Below are positions 34,796 to 46,650 of a stretch of 64,000 nt of DNA, one piece after another. Each line of letters starts with the position of its first letter. The first letter of the stretch is position 1. The stretch comes from Dichotomocladium elegans (lineage: Eukaryota; Mucoromycota; Mucoromycetes; Mucorales; Lichtheimiaceae), in contig JAIXMN010000025.1 in NCBI GenBank assembly GCA_025716815.1, positions 1 to 64,000 on the forward strand. Reading direction: 5' to 3'. The notes below the pieces were generated by a model that saw only the letters and a program-made list of their open reading frames with translations, had not been told where the DNA came from and searched no databases. Made by a program: the position numbers and the translations under genes.

Positions 34796-36496
34796 TCACG
34801 GTTCCCCATATGTGGAGGTGTCTACGGAAATAAAATTATATGAGCGATGAAAAGAAAAATGAATACTTAACCACAAATCATACCTCGCGTGGCGGGTAGA
34901 CCTGCCTCCATTTGGAAGTTGACATAGCCTTCTTTGTTCTTCTTCAAGTTGGCTGGACCAGGAATAACCCATTCCGAGCGGCAGAACACACAGGTCACAG
35001 ACTGATAACGACTCTTCAAACTGTTTGACCATTGCTCAAAGCACGACTATAAAGGCGGCGAGAGCACATGAGAAGGCTGTCTTGGTTGTACTTGCACACT
35101 TCCCATTCCTTTTTACCTTGTGGATGTTATTGCCACATGTACTGCAAAAGACAGTTTGCGAGATATCCGATTCATCCAATTCTTCGTAGCAAATGGGGCA
35201 GTCAGCCTCCTTGAGCGGACGGCGTTTACTATGTGGAATTGAATGAGACCGTGCAATACGAGATGCCGATACCGCGCTTACCCTGTATCGGTGGGCTTTC
35301 CTTCCCTTTTGTCTTTGATCGCTTGCTGGATCTGTTCGTTGGCCTACATGTACCAAAAATGATACCTATGTTAATAAAGCTTTCGGGATAGTTTGCACAA
35401 ATACATACCAAAACACATGGGTCGGGTGTACAGCATGAAAATATAAGCTCTAATTCCTACGACAATTGGTCATCATCCTGCTTTTGGACTCATCCATATA
35501 AATATCGTACATTGGGAGTAAGGGTCAATCTTTGATATGCACGCGACTCCCCGGTTAAATGGAATACACGCGCAAGGACGAGAAAAATGTGCTTGCAATG
35601 GACGCGGCGATAGCGAAAATCGCGGCAAGAGCACCCCAATTTGGGGCCCACAGTCACCTTGTATAGCTAAAATCGATGATCAGTTTACTGACCCCTGATC
35701 TTTAAAGACTATCAAGACACATACATTCCCGATACTGCCCAGGACTAGTGTTCAAAAGGGAAAGAAAAATAGTGAGTCAACTACTACTCAGTCCCCGGAT
35801 ATTCTGGTATTTACCATCGAAAGTCTCGGTGTAGGCATTCTTTCGCTCTCGGCTGATAACGTACATGCGCTGACTAAGCGCGCGGCGGAGTCGCGCTTGT
35901 ACTTGCTACATGACACATATCGAATGAATGCATAAGCTGTCGACTCTCCCAACCTCATAAACCGCATATTTATTACGTCTCGAACATACCATGAGCTCTG
36001 CGAGTTCGGCTGCGGTAGAATCTTCCGGAATGGGTACTGTCATCGCCGCCGCTGCGGCTGCCTTCTTTGACTTCGTGCGCTGTTTCTTTCTCCCCGCAGC
36101 AGGAGCAGATGGATCAGTTGCTTCTTGTGTTGTTGTGTCCATGCTTGGATCAGCCATGTCTGAAGGTTTAGCATTTGGTTCTGTTGTCCCTGAATGTTCA
36201 GGATCGGCGGCTAATGTTGAAACGGATCTCTTCCGCTTCAAAGCCGTCTTTTTTCTTGGTACGACAGCCGATGAATTAGCTCCGGCGGATTCAGCAACAG
36301 CTGTTGTCACCGCCGCTTCTTCAGCTACAGCTAGCCGTTTTTCAGAAGTCTTTTTAGTGGCCTTTTCTGCGTTTTTAGTCGGCTTGATTCTTTCTTCTTC
36401 GGCTATCTTTGCGTTGGACTCGGCCATCATTTTTCTCACGCGCGAGGATCGACGGACAGCTCGAACGGGGGTAGTCTTGGTCTCAGAAGTTTTCAT
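34796..36496 (-). CDS. SWIM-RING zinc-finger protein, probable E3 ubiquitin ligase
   Basis: Minus strand, about eight exons; first exon 36496-35990. The first 169 residues are basic and Ala/Ser/Thr-rich with nuclear-localisation-like KKTALKRKR and RKKQRTKSKK. Then a SWIM zinc finger (LGCSCRDFRYRRVHCKHIFL, C-x-C ... C-x-H) in exon 35666-35570 and, after a spacer (LANEQIQQAIKDKREGKPTD), a RING (CPICYEELDESDISQTVFCS, CGNNIHKSCFEQW, CVFC). It ends GLPATRDTSTYGEP at 34796. SWIM plus RING occurs in ZSWIM2/MEX-like ligases; substrate unknown. The exon 5/6 junction near 35480-35440 is not fully certain. It is divergent from IMP3 with 416 bp between starts. Confidence 0.82.
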
Positions 36497-36912
36497 GATA
36501 AAAGATGTGAGAAACAGGTATGAAATTTTTTAAAACGGATTTTTATGCTACATTTAAAAAAAATGAGGCAGACGGAGTCGCAAAATCTGGTTGCCATGGC
36601 AACGAGAATGTTGGACCTTGAATGACAAGTATCACTGAGCGACTCTACCAAAGAGAACACCACTGTCCTAAACAATGAATGTTACCAAATAAAATTCTGA
36701 TACTGTGTGTGTCTATTCTCTGCATTAAAACAGAGATATGTAGTAATTTACTTCAATATTGCAAGAGCGTTGGCTCAAGTGGGTTGTCGCTACATGACTG
36801 CAAAGGAGTGCAGAATAAGCGGTATTTCGACTGGACCAAGCGGAGTACTAATGAGAAAAATAAAACCTTCAATCCAAGTCAAAGTTTTTCATCAACCGTA
36901 GATCAAACCGAA

Positions 36913-37518
36913 ATGAGACAATTGAAGCACCACGAGCAAAAGCTTCTAAAGAAAGTTGATTTCCTTCAGTGGAAAAAAGAGGACAATATCCGCGAGATCA
37001 AGATCATCCGACGGTACCATCTACAACAGCGAGAAGATTACCACAAGTATGTAATGACTTGCCAGGCACATTGCCCAGTTTGAGACTGATTGTTGATGCT
37101 TTTATCTATCATCAGATATAATAAATTAGCCGGTAATGTCAAACAACTCGCCAATCGAATCTCGTTACTCGATTCGCGCGATCCTTTCCGTGCCAAGCAA
37201 GAGAAAGCCCTTCTTGACAAGCTTTATTCCATGGGATTGATTACTTCCGCCAGCAAATTTAGCGATTGCAACAAAATCACCGTTTCTGCGTTTTGTCGAC
37301 GACGATTGCCCATTGTTATGTGCAGACTAAAGATGTCCGAGACGGTCAAGGAGGCGATAACGTTTATTGAGCAGGGCCACATCCGTGTAGGACCACAGAC
37401 CATTACCGACCCGGCATTCCTGGTGACACGTACTATGGAAGATTATGTCACCTGGGTCGACACTTCCAAGATCAAGCGCAAGATCATGAAATACAATGAT
37501 AAGGTAAAGGCGAGATAG
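36913..37518 (+). CDS. IMP3: U3 snoRNP protein IMP3
   Basis: Component of the small-subunit processome that helps U3 snoRNA pair with pre-rRNA. Two exons (36913-37046, 37116-37518), frame closes at 178 aa. The N-terminus [20 protein letters not shown] and the S4 RNA-binding domain ([40 protein letters not shown]) are diagnostic, ending [20 protein letters not shown]. The ATG at 36913 was chosen because the in-frame codons upstream to 36679 look like leader sequence and the family starts at this point. Confidence 0.95.
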
Positions 37519-37679
37519 AGAAGAGCCCTGCGTCCAGGAGGACAGCGTCCACTCACTGTACTTGTCAACTAGCTTGACGATTTTGACCTTTTGTAGATAT
37601 CATATCCATACTCTATTCATCTCCTGTCGGCATGTAATATAGACCCATGGTCGTTTATTATCACTCTTTTTTTTTACAA

Positions 37680-38874
37680 TCACATCGTCGAATCCATATA
37701 TGTTGAGAAAAGTTCAGAGTTATCAGCGATTTCTCGAGTAGCTACCAGAACCACGACACGTGTGTTTTCAGTTGACGGATCATGCTCGCTCCAGTAAATG
37801 TTGGGGATATATTGACGCAGCTCCATAGGAAAACTCGGCGGAAGATCGACTTCTTGATATTGAACTACAGGTAGCGTGAATACATTGTCAGCCGTCAGCG
37901 TTTTTGACAGCAGCTGCAAAGCTAACCATTTGGCGGATGACGATGACTCCCGTTATTTACGATTTGGCCGATAGCGAAGGGATTTCTTATAAAAGACCGA
38001 CAAACCGATCTCCAGCGGTTAGGCACAAACAACAGTTACACATAAGGTGCAGATTCATAGTTACCTTTGCGCGGTATCTGCCATCCAGGTAACATCACTG
38101 GTCTGTATTGCTCCTGGCCAATTCTCGCGCTTAAACAACGAACGAAAAACGTATCCAGAGAGACCTAAAATTAAGAGCACAGTTAGTTATGTCTCTCAGA
38201 TGATCTATGGATCTCCTTGAGAGGGAGAGGGGAAGAAAGAAAGACCCCTAGATGCTTGCGCGGTCAGTCACCTCTGCTCTTGCCATCCACAAATATTCCG
38301 TCAAAGCATTTAAGTATGTAGCTGTTCGCAATACTGACAAAGAAAAGCGGTTCAGAGGGGAGGTAGATACTTCCTGGATAGAAGCAGACTACCTGACCTG
38401 GGCTGCAATGGCCCTCCAAGAACACGCCGTATCCTGTATATGGAGACAGGCTTAGAAATCTCACTTTTGCCATACCCAGCCTCAAAGGCACTTTGCCTGC
38501 ATCAGGGATAGTCGAAGGCCTTTTATGAACAGAAAATCCCACAGCTTTTTTCAGCTCCTGTTGCAATGCATGATTGTTTTTGGATGGCGCTCTTGTCGAT
38601 GAGACCGAAGATTGCAAGGCGGTTTTGTGAATACTGTTGAGAAGTTTTAGGATCTGGGTAACATCGTCGAGGGTATTTTTTGAGATCGATGCTCCAATTT
38701 TAGATTCATTTCCTGAAGGTCTGGATGCCACTCTGACTGGTGCACGTAGTGTTTTGATGAGGAGTTTGATGGACTGCAGTGGATACCTGAATCTCGGGAA
38801 AAATGAGTGATGATGGTATAGAAATGGCCAGATGGCTTGGACACATACAGTCGCCTTAAAAAATTGTTAAACAT
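37680..38874 (-). CDS. SETD9: SET-domain protein, SETD9-like methyltransferase
   Basis: Putative protein-lysine methyltransferase, family SETD9. Minus strand, about five exons, starting MFNNFLRRLYVSKPSGHFYT (38874). SET landmarks: YTGYGVFLEGHCSPGQVVCF, YPGSIYLPSEPLFFVSIANS, YILKCFDGIFVDGKSRG, NPFAIGQIVNNGSHRH (cofactor/substrate N-motif) and the C-terminal ELFSTYMD. Length and order agree with animal SETD9, whose substrate is unknown to me. The first intron (donor GTATCC, 49 bp) is resolved as G|TC AGA; one small exon around 38080-38160 is approximate. It converges with IMP3 (stops 160 bp apart). Confidence 0.85.
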
Positions 38875-39862
38875 CACAAGGTGTGCAACAACAAGCAAGT
38901 GACCGAATGACTGATGTTATTCAAACGCTCCGATAAAGGTTCTTTAGCTTTCAAAACAAGAAGCACAAGGTTGCAAGATGGGCATGTCCGGAATGAAATA
39001 GCAGGATGCCTCTCTCTCTCTCCTCCGATCTTTCTATTTTATTGCTTTATATTTCAATGAATGGGGAAGGATGAAAAAGGCGACGAAGATATTCCTTGAT
39101 CGTAGTACAGCTTTATGAACTTTTCATCGAGGCTAACCCGTTTTGGATTTTAAGCCTTACTTCAAATGGACATGTCTCTCTCGGGCGAAAGCAAAAAGGT
39201 TGGACAAGATGGTGGAATATATCCATACCCTCTGTGCGACCAATCGCAGTTCTTGCTGTTCCCTTAGCCTCGCTATCCTACGTGCTCGTCTAACTTGCTC
39301 CTCGTTGCTGCCCCCCAAGAAGATCTCGTCCGCCAACCCGGACGAGCGGATGAAAATCTCTCGAGTAGCTGTTGGATGATAATCCTGTATCGTTATGCAC
39401 ATCGCTAACGGACCGTCATTCTCGTACCCGTTCGTAGTCTCTTTCTCTCAATGCTAGCTTCCTAAACGATCCTTCCTCTTTACATTCGCATCCCACATGC
39501 ACATAATAATGTTAAGGAAGAGGGAAATGCCAAAGGATGGAATTGGACGGTTCAGTCAGAAGGAGGCGCCTTTCTGTACTTTCATCCTCGGAGAGACGTA
39601 AGTTAGCTGCATCCCCAATTATGGAACGAGGCAACAAGTGTAACCATGAATCCCCATCGCACCCACATTTACACAGTCACATTTTGCTCCAGACACTCTG
39701 AGCTCTCCTTGTTCTGTGAAGATTCCACGGAAACACACAAGAAAAAAAATCGATTTCAAAAACGTTTATTAAAACCACCATCGTCGTAGTCTTTCTCTTT
39801 CTCTCTTTTCTTTCCTTCTTTTTTTTTATTCTGAAGAATCATTGCCATCTCTTCTTCACTTC
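38875..39862. other. Intergenic region with one possible small minus-strand gene
   Basis: About 990 bp. At 39402-39157 (minus) an 81-codon frame starts MCITIQDYHPTATREIFIRS and contains a charged helix (EEQVRRARRIARLREQQELR) followed by a GTATGG donor-like site; no continuing exon could be fixed, so it is only a candidate. The stretch 39750-39840 is an oligo-pyrimidine leader typical of a fungal promoter for the gene at 39863. Confidence 0.3.
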
Positions 39863-40934
39863 ATGTACGAGTTTCAAATCCCCCCCAATTACACCGCCAT
39901 TCGAACGACCATCATTCGTCGAATCAAAGAGCAACGGGAAAAAGAGAAGGAAACGCGTTTCTCATGCCCAAGCAATGGCCTTCCCTCTCCCCCAGTCGAT
40001 CATGACGACATGTTCAAGCCCTCCTCCCCTTCTCCTCAGGAGGAAGTTCCAGCTTTGGCACCAGCGCTCCTTGAGTTGTCCGGTACCACCCCCAAAAACG
40101 CAGCAATTCCGGTGGCAGCGACACCATCTCCTTCAGTACAAGAGGAAGAGGATCTCAACAGCAGTAGCTGTGCAAGCTCACCGAAAAACAACAGCCTGCA
40201 GCATTCCAGCGTTGATTTGGATGAGCATGCCATTCGGCTCAAGATTCAGGAGCTTCAGGATGAGAAGCACAAACTCTTTCAGCTCATGAAGACCTTGCTC
40301 TCTCAACAGCAGCAACAGCAGGATACCAAGCGGGAGGTCCTTAGTCCTTCTTTTCCTTCCCCTACAACTTCTGGGGAACCAGAGAGCTGCAACAGCTCTG
40401 TAGCTACCGGCACAGACGCCGGCCAACAAAATCAGCATGTCGACACCGACATGGAAGACCAGCATCAGCGTCAGCAACGCATTGTGCCGCAGCCGACAGT
40501 ACCACCGTCTTCTTCATCTGTTGCGCCATCTCCTTCCTCTTCGATCATGCACCAGCGATCCCCACCCCCGCCTCCATCGGCACAACAAAGCTTTCGGTCT
40601 TCTGGCATAGACCACCGGCTGCCGCCGCCACCTCCCCACCCCCATCAACGCTATATACACTATTACCGAAGACCGCCGCCACCCGGTCATCCTCGCTATT
40701 ATAGATATGGTGGTCGGCCAACCTCTGGCTTCTCGCCTCCCTCGTATCCGGTAAGTTGACAGCCCGAATTTGATTTTGTTGTTCCTCCTCCTCCCTGAGA
40801 TGCCTAAATAATGCTTCTCTTTTTAGCCTCGTCGGATTCCAATGTCATATGGCGGACCTGCACGGGCACCATCACCTCCTGTTCGACCGACATCCTATCG
40901 ACCTTCGCGTGCGTTGCCTGACAGAAGATATTAA
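39863..40934 (+). CDS. Pro/Gln/Ser-rich protein with a coiled-coil segment, function unknown
   Basis: Two exons (39863-40750, 40827-40934), frame closes at 331 aa. A conserved-looking start (MYEFQIPPNYTAIRTTIIRR plus a KEQREKEKE helix), a Ser/Pro linker, a coiled coil (HAIRLKIQELQDEKHKLFQL followed by six Gln), then poly-Pro/Tyr/Arg (YYRRPPPPGHPRYYRYGGRP) and a RP/SY-rich end (RPTSYRPSRALPDRRY). The tail resembles RNA-binding or splicing-associated low-complexity regions. I do not recognise the family. The upstream TTG at 39842 is out because an ATG follows seven codons later. Confidence 0.7.
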
Positions 40935-41591
40935 CAGAAAGTATGTGTACATAACACAACATATTTTTAGCATTCTCCACGTCCCCTCCCCTCCTACATT
41001 TCTCCTTCTTTCTTCGCTGTCCCTCTGCCTTTCTTTCTACATTTTTTTGTGCTTTCCCTTTTGTTTTTTTTTTTTTGGCTCTCTCCCCAGGGTCACACTT
41101 GCACCCAAAGGTGTGACATGTACCATAATGTAATTTAATATGGATCGTCGCTATCTTGCGTAGTATCCCTTCCTCGTGTAAAAAAGAAAAAAATTTGCGT
41201 CTAGTCATTTACTTCACTACATCTTGTCACCGTTCTCCTTTAATATAAAGCGCCACCATCCAGTTTTGTGATTTACTATATTTCTATATCTTATCAAACC
41301 AAGCAAGAGCAAGGGGATGGGGATGGCGAGGAAGGGAGTGGACGCGCGTATGTGTATTGACCATAGAAAGGAAGGGAAGCGGGGGTGGTTGCCCATTTGC
41401 CTGTTTTACTGCTATTTGCTGCACACCGTACCGAGACGGATGAACGGGTAAACAATCTGCCACATGACCAACAAGGGTGAATATTGTATGAGCTATTTTA
41501 TTCCCCTATCTAAAAGCACGCCCAATTTGCCCGCTAATATTAACTGGTTGGATATCCTCGCAGATGCGAAAGATCGATCGGTATGGCTATG

Positions 41592-42100
41592 TTAGCGTTG
41601 GGTCGATTGGGGAAACAAAGAGTGAGCAGAGGAATGCAAGCAGAAACATCGCCTGCACATCATGCAAAAACCCAAATAACACGTACAGCAGCCAGACTCA
41701 GCGCCTGTAGGATAACGCCGCAATTTTTTCTCAAACGGAGGAGGAGGAGGAAACTCACGTTGGGTGTGGAACGTCCATTTTCCAGCTTCGGTCTGTGGCG
41801 GTTCAGGAATGTCGACATCCAAAGAATGGAATGATGACTGTACTGGGATGGTTGACATGCGCAGGTGAGGTGACTGCATCGCAAGAGTAGAACGTTCTAG
41901 GTTCAGCAGCGCTGGAACAGGAAAAGCGTATGCACCCAAAAAAGTGTCACCCAGAGGTGCAGGAAAAGAACAAATACAAAAATATTGGGCTTGCAGCCTG
42001 TCGGAGCCCGATTTGTGCTTGGATGCTGTTGTAACGGGGTTTGTGTGTCACCCTCATAATGGTTCGGTCTCAGCTGCAGTCTAATTTTACTTCAGAACCA
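41592..42100 (-). CDS. Possible small uncharacterised gene
   Basis: On the minus strand 41933-41740 reads FPVPALLNLERSTLAMQSPH, then DVDIPEPPQTEAGKWTFHTQ, ending at a good GTGAGT donor (41755-41750); a CCTACAG acceptor follows 54 bp later. Codon-level texture and the donor/acceptor pair suggest a real terminal exon, but I could not fix start or stop nor recognise a family. The GKWTFHTQREFPPPPPF reading across the intron recalls WIP/verprolin WASP-binding motifs but may be coincidence. Treat as tentative. Confidence 0.25.
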
Positions 42101-43488
42101 TACTCGAAGAGGGACCATACATTGCATCTTGAGAATATAATAACCATGGTCATCCTACACCCACCCTCCCCGGAAAGATACGGGGACGCCCCTTTTCTTT
42201 CAGTCTGTCATTGTTAATGGGTAGTAAGTAAGACAATAATATAAGCTCACTCAGCTTGCGTAACTCCCGCCTTCTTTACCCATGCATGAAAATGCTATTC
42301 ATAAATCGGCGTATAATTAGAGTTGATTGATCGGCATGTATATTGGTGCTCTGTTTCATACAGGATTAATGCAAACCACGAACATTTCTGCCACAGAAAC
42401 CTTGGTACGCGGTGATAATTAAACGTTGTATCACTCTTCTCCGTATTCAAAAGCGCATGATCGCATCGCCGATGACTGCAGCTATACTGAACCATATAAA
42501 TAATGCTGCTAATGAGAATGGATGCCCTCCCCCAGTCCATTTGTTCTCATACCCAACATTGAAATGTAGTTCTGACCCCGTTGTTACATAGGTCGCTAAG
42601 TGAGATTGATGCGGATGCACTTATAAAAAGAGTTAATAATAACGTGGATATCTTCCATAATCGGCCCAAATCAAAGGACTTAAAATTTTGAAGATTAATT
42701 TTGTAACAAAGAGAACTTGCTGCTGAAGACGATAGTGCCAGTAAGCATCGTATTTCAATGGCAATTGAAATAAGTTCGTATGTTCTTGTGCCAGAACACC
42801 GCAACGAATGTATATGCGCACGAAGCCCATATAAGCAGCTTCAAGAAGATACTTTCAACAGCATTATTGCGCCTACAATTAGAAGATATTGTACAGCTGC
42901 ATCTCTCCGATCTGTCTACGTAATCAATGGCAAGATATAAAACATCAAGAATGTCAATTTTGTTCCATCTTCCAGCGATATGACGGATGGCAACTACCGA
43001 GAGGACCCGCGTTTGCGTTGAATTACCATCACCTGCTTGTAGCTGTCGGAAATAAGATCACGCATGAAGCTTTGTCTCTTGTGTAATGCACCTAACACAC
43101 GTGAACATGCGGGGATAGCACAATTCTTTTAACACTCATTACGCTAATTACACCTAGATGCAGCACTTATTGAGCTGCTTTAATTTATTGTTAACAGGAC
43201 GGGGTTGTTATGTGAAACACTCTTCCAAGATGGGATGTTTAACCTGATGTGTATTCTCGTCACATCGTTATTCCATTTCGTGTGTAGAGGTCGGATATAA
43301 TTGTACAGATGTATAAACAGCCAAACTAGTTTTCTCATCAATGGACTGAGGAACTAGGAACGTTTATCCATATCTTGTAACTTATTACCGTTGATATTCT
43401 GGGTGTACGATGGAGAAGGGAGTCCACGATCCTGGATATCCCTGAAAGAGGCTAATCCAGAAAGGACAACAGACGAGAGGCTCAAGTA
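42101..43488. other. AT-rich gene-free stretch left of the DDE transposon
   Basis: About 1.4 kb with only short frames, none with recognisable content. The frames at 42295-42830 are leucine/serine-rich and show no coding texture. No repeats were noticed other than scattered AT-rich tracts. Confidence 0.35.
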
Positions 43489-43514
43489 TGGTGCATTTCA
43501 TTTATAATAGTCCC
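43489..43514 (+). repeat. Left terminal inverted repeat of the 2.9 kb transposon
   Basis: 26 bp, exact inverse of 46349-46374; similarity ends abruptly inside at 43515. Flanked outside by TA. Confidence 0.92.
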
Positions 43515-43578
43515 AAGTTCGACTTTGTTTCAATTTGACAATTTTAATTACCGCTACTATATTAGGTAATTTTTTTTC

Positions 43579-45764
43579 TTAGTCGTATGTGCCAATGCGC
43601 CGATGGCTCTTGTAGGTGCGCGATGAAAATTTCTGGACCTGCTCAGCTGCTGCATTTGCATCCAGGTCTTGAGAATAAGCCTCTATGTACCGCCAGGCTC
43701 GGTTATAAAACCGGCGAATCATAGATGGCGTTTCGTTGGGAGGAGATATCGTGTCGAGAAAGCTTGGAAGGTTTTCTTTCAAGCTTCTAAACGAGTAGTC
43801 ACAGCGCACTCGAGCTTCACGTTTGGCAGCACCCCAGTAGCGCTCAATCCAGTTGCATTCGCAGTGGAATTTTGGATAGAGCTCAAAGATATGGCCGCTA
43901 TTTTCCACTGTTTCCTGCAAGGCTGTACGCTGTGAGCGGAAGTCAGGCTGCGCAGCAAGCAGATGCTTCGCACAGCATTTGGTGTCCTCCGCCGCGTTAC
44001 CATTGCATTCCATTCTCCATGTCTTGCCAGGTCGATAAGGGTCTTTATCAAGCCATAGCCCACGTTCCCTAAGGATACCTTCAATCCCTTTGTAGAACAA
44101 GTTTAGAAGTATAAAGCGACATTCCTTTCTATATACAAAAAAGTACCTTTAAAATATAGGATGTCGCGCTTCTCACTGGTGACAATTGTATGGCCATGCT
44201 TGCGTTTCTTTATATTTTCCTGGCGTTTGATATACATGCTTTGGGGTACATGCATTTCTTCGCCATCATGGCCCTTTGCCGTAAAATAGCCGTTTCTGAA
44301 ATGGTACTTTTCTCCCTCCTCAACTCGTTTCTCAGATCTTGTCATTCTCTGCACCAAAAGTGCGTCGGGAGCGAATGCATTGTGGTTGCTACTCTGGTCA
44401 AACACAAAAAGAGCTTTACAACCAGGATGCAGCTTCTCAAAGAGCGGAATTACATCATTCTTCAATTGACGTAGCATATGCTCGCTAGTCCAATATCCAG
44501 AACGCCCGACACCCGCCTCAAAAAACATTCTGGAGATATTATCTCCATCCCGCATGGTTCCATGGCATGCGCACTGAAACTCGCTAACCATGATAGACAT
44601 TCCGGGGGATTTGTTTCGTAGTACTGTCTCACCCGCTGCTAGCCAAAGAACTTGTTTACCGTCATTCGCATAAAATGTGGACTCGTCGTGGGTAACCATT
44701 ACTAGCATCTTCTCTTTATCTCGTAGTGTAGGTTTGGTGACGTTGTCCATAAACTCCCCGGAAAAGCTCTCCATCATTGCTCGGTAGGCCACCATCCGCC
44801 GCGCCCACTGCTGACGATATGCAACGACATCTTCACGCTCGTGGCCATCATAGTAAACATCTTTCACATGGGGACTATGGCGGAAGCCCCACTCATTCAT
44901 ATAGCGCCAGAGGGTAGTCTGGCTCACATTGCCTGGTGTACCAAGTGACTCTGGGATTGCGGTTTCATTAACAAACTTTAAGATGTTGATGATGCTTCGA
45001 GTCTCAGGTTTCTGGTCACGAATCCATGTGCAGATGGTGTCAGCAAGTACTTCATCAGACAAGGCTGAGAGTCTTTTCGCATGTGCGCCTTGATGATGGG
45101 CAGAAACGTAGCCAAAATCAAGGAATTCCTTTGCCCACTGACGAATAACCTTTGGGCGGTAGTGTTGCGATGGCGTAAGCCAAATATTGTTGGCAGCATG
45201 TTGAGAAGCAATGACAGAATTCTTTCCTTCAAGACGACAGATAAGATACTTGTGTACTGCACGAAGTTTGCAAAGCTGGAATGGATTGATATTGTCACTT
45301 GCTGTGATGGCAGAAATGCGAGGCTTTATAAGTGCTTCAAGCCTCGTAGCGGCATCCCGGAATCCTTCCTTCTCGTCAGTTTCATCGGCTGAAGACATCG
45401 TTTTTATGGCATCTTCTGGTGTTGCTAATGTCTGTTGATGGGTGAACCCAAAAGCTGTGAGCTTCTGAGACATGTCTGCGGCAGCCTTTAGTGCTTTTTT
45501 GTTTCGCCAAGCAGTAGTCCGAGAATCTTTTGAATAAGAGCCTCGCAGGTGGCTGTCAGCTTTTACAGTCCACGCCAATGGGAGTGCGATTATAGAGGCA
45601 ATATCATCCCCTGAAAGTCCAAGGATATCTGGATCTTCAATTATCTCGGGAACATCGTCAACCATTTCAACTTCTTCCATGCAAGGGCTGTGGGAAACTG
45701 GTACCCCAGCCCTGAGCCTTTGTCTTTCTTTCATCAGCTTCTGTCGTTTTGATAGTGGTGGCAT
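43579..45764 (-). CDS. DDE transposase of the 2.9 kb element, intact
   Basis: Two exons on the minus strand (45764-44147, 44087-43579) joined at FKG|IEGILRERG; the frame closes at 708 aa. An N-terminal region of about 330 residues has helix-turn-helix-like parts (TPSQHYRPKVIRQWAKEFLD; NVSQTTLWRYMNEWGF). Catalytic-type motifs: MVTHDESTFYANDGKQ, ALFVFDQSSNHNAF and ELYPKFHCECNWIERYWGAA, matching the D, D, E order of Tc1/mariner/IS630-like enzymes, where DNAPxH and LNPIExxW occupy the last two places. It ends with a basic RTYKSHRRIGTYD tail. It is much longer than classic mariner transposases (about 340 aa); the precise family name is unknown to me. Confidence 0.85.
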
Positions 45765-46348
45765 AATAAGAGGGAAGAGAGAGAGAGTCTATGTAAAAAG
45801 GATGAAGTTTTTTTATGGCGCTGTAATGAGGTATCTTTAGACTCAGACTACTTTTACAACTCCGCTCTAGCTGCAAACGTGTTTTTATGCTTATAACTTC
45901 ACACCAAAGACACAAAATACAATTATAACAAAGTAGGTCTCTTCATATCACATTATTAAACATTTTGACTTCTTTCAAATTATAAAAGACTTCATTGATC
46001 GGATTTTATCAGCCAAAATGGCGGCATCAAGGCGATCGGATAATATATTTGCCTTGAGCGGCAGTCGGTAGTTTATATACCTGGACAAATTTGGTTGGCG
46101 CGAAACCCAATGGGAGGGAGCCTCACCTCAGCCAGGTATTTATAAACTCAGATAACTGTTTCAATTTCCTGACTCCAGGCCTAATCTGCAAGACTTTGAA
46201 CCCTGATAAGTTTGCCAATACTTCGTTAAAATAAATTCTAGAAAAGTAGTTTCATTCTTTACACCTCAAAGAACATATCTACTTTGTTGAAAATAAAAAA
46301 AAATCTCCTTTGATTTTTTTATCAGCCTCTAAAAAATCCCAAAAATTA

Positions 46349-46374
46349 GGGACTATTATAAATGAAATGCACCA
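46349..46374 (-). repeat. Right terminal inverted repeat of the 2.9 kb transposon
   Basis: 26 bp, exact inverse of 43489-43514, followed by TA at 46375-46376. Confidence 0.92.
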
Positions 46375-46409
46375 TATAATGCAAGTCAATACGTAAATAT
46401 GGACCCTAT

Positions 46410-46650
46410 GGGGCTCGTATCAACGAAGACCATGGAAATGAAGGAAAGGATGGGTTAATAAAACAGAACAGCTTTCCATCGAGTTTGCAATGCTTATTGG
46501 ACAATCCCTGGTTTCTTATGATTGACCATGCTGCGGTAGATGCCATGATATGTCGTATGGAATCCTCCTTCACATCAGATGCACAGTACTTGACTTTGCT
46601 GCTTCTTTTTACCATGACACTTACTGTACATGCAGTACTGCGTACCAAAC
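46410..46650 (+). repeat. Dispersed repeat, copy 1 (relic)
   Basis: Two blocks recur at 54160-54640: block 1 (46414-46470, CGAAGACCATGGAAATGA ...) at 54583-54640 in the same direction, and block 2 (46487-46632) at 54563-54420 inverted. Block 2 reads as a degenerate membrane-like protein (LTLLLLFTMTLTVHAVLRT). Origin unknown, possibly a decayed transposon or gene family. Confidence 0.6.

Larger units (their letters stand above)
43489..46374 (-). mobile_element. Complete TA-flanked DDE transposon, 2.9 kb
   Basis: Perfect 26-bp terminal inverted repeats at 43489-43514 and 46349-46374 (outer end TGGTGCATTTCATTTA), each bordered by TA (43487-43488, 46375-46376), the Tc1/mariner-type target duplication. 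The only gene is the 708-aa transposase (43579-45764). The 5' flank of about 580 bp inside the element (45765-46348) is AT-rich promoter-like sequence with no second gene. Identical inverted repeats and an open transposase imply recent arrival. It landed next to the older repeat at 46410-46650. Confidence 0.9.

Noticed and set aside
38764..38812. Second GTATCC donor (SETD9 intron 1) as another U12-type intron
   Set aside because: The intron is 49 bp with an ordinary CAG acceptor in frame and no TTAAC-type branch site; an ordinary U2-type intron explains it.
41740..41810. Verprolin/WIP WASP-binding motif (KWTFHTQREFPPPPPF)
   Set aside because: The proline run lies in a likely intron (GTGAGT to CCTACAG), and no WH2 motif was seen nearby.
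42295..43086. Several 60-85 codon frames
   Set aside because: No domains, no splice context, AT-driven composition.
43579..45764. KDZ/Zisupton-type assignment for the large transposase
   Set aside because: Motif order and TA duplication fit Tc1/mariner/IS630 better; no KDZ signature seen.
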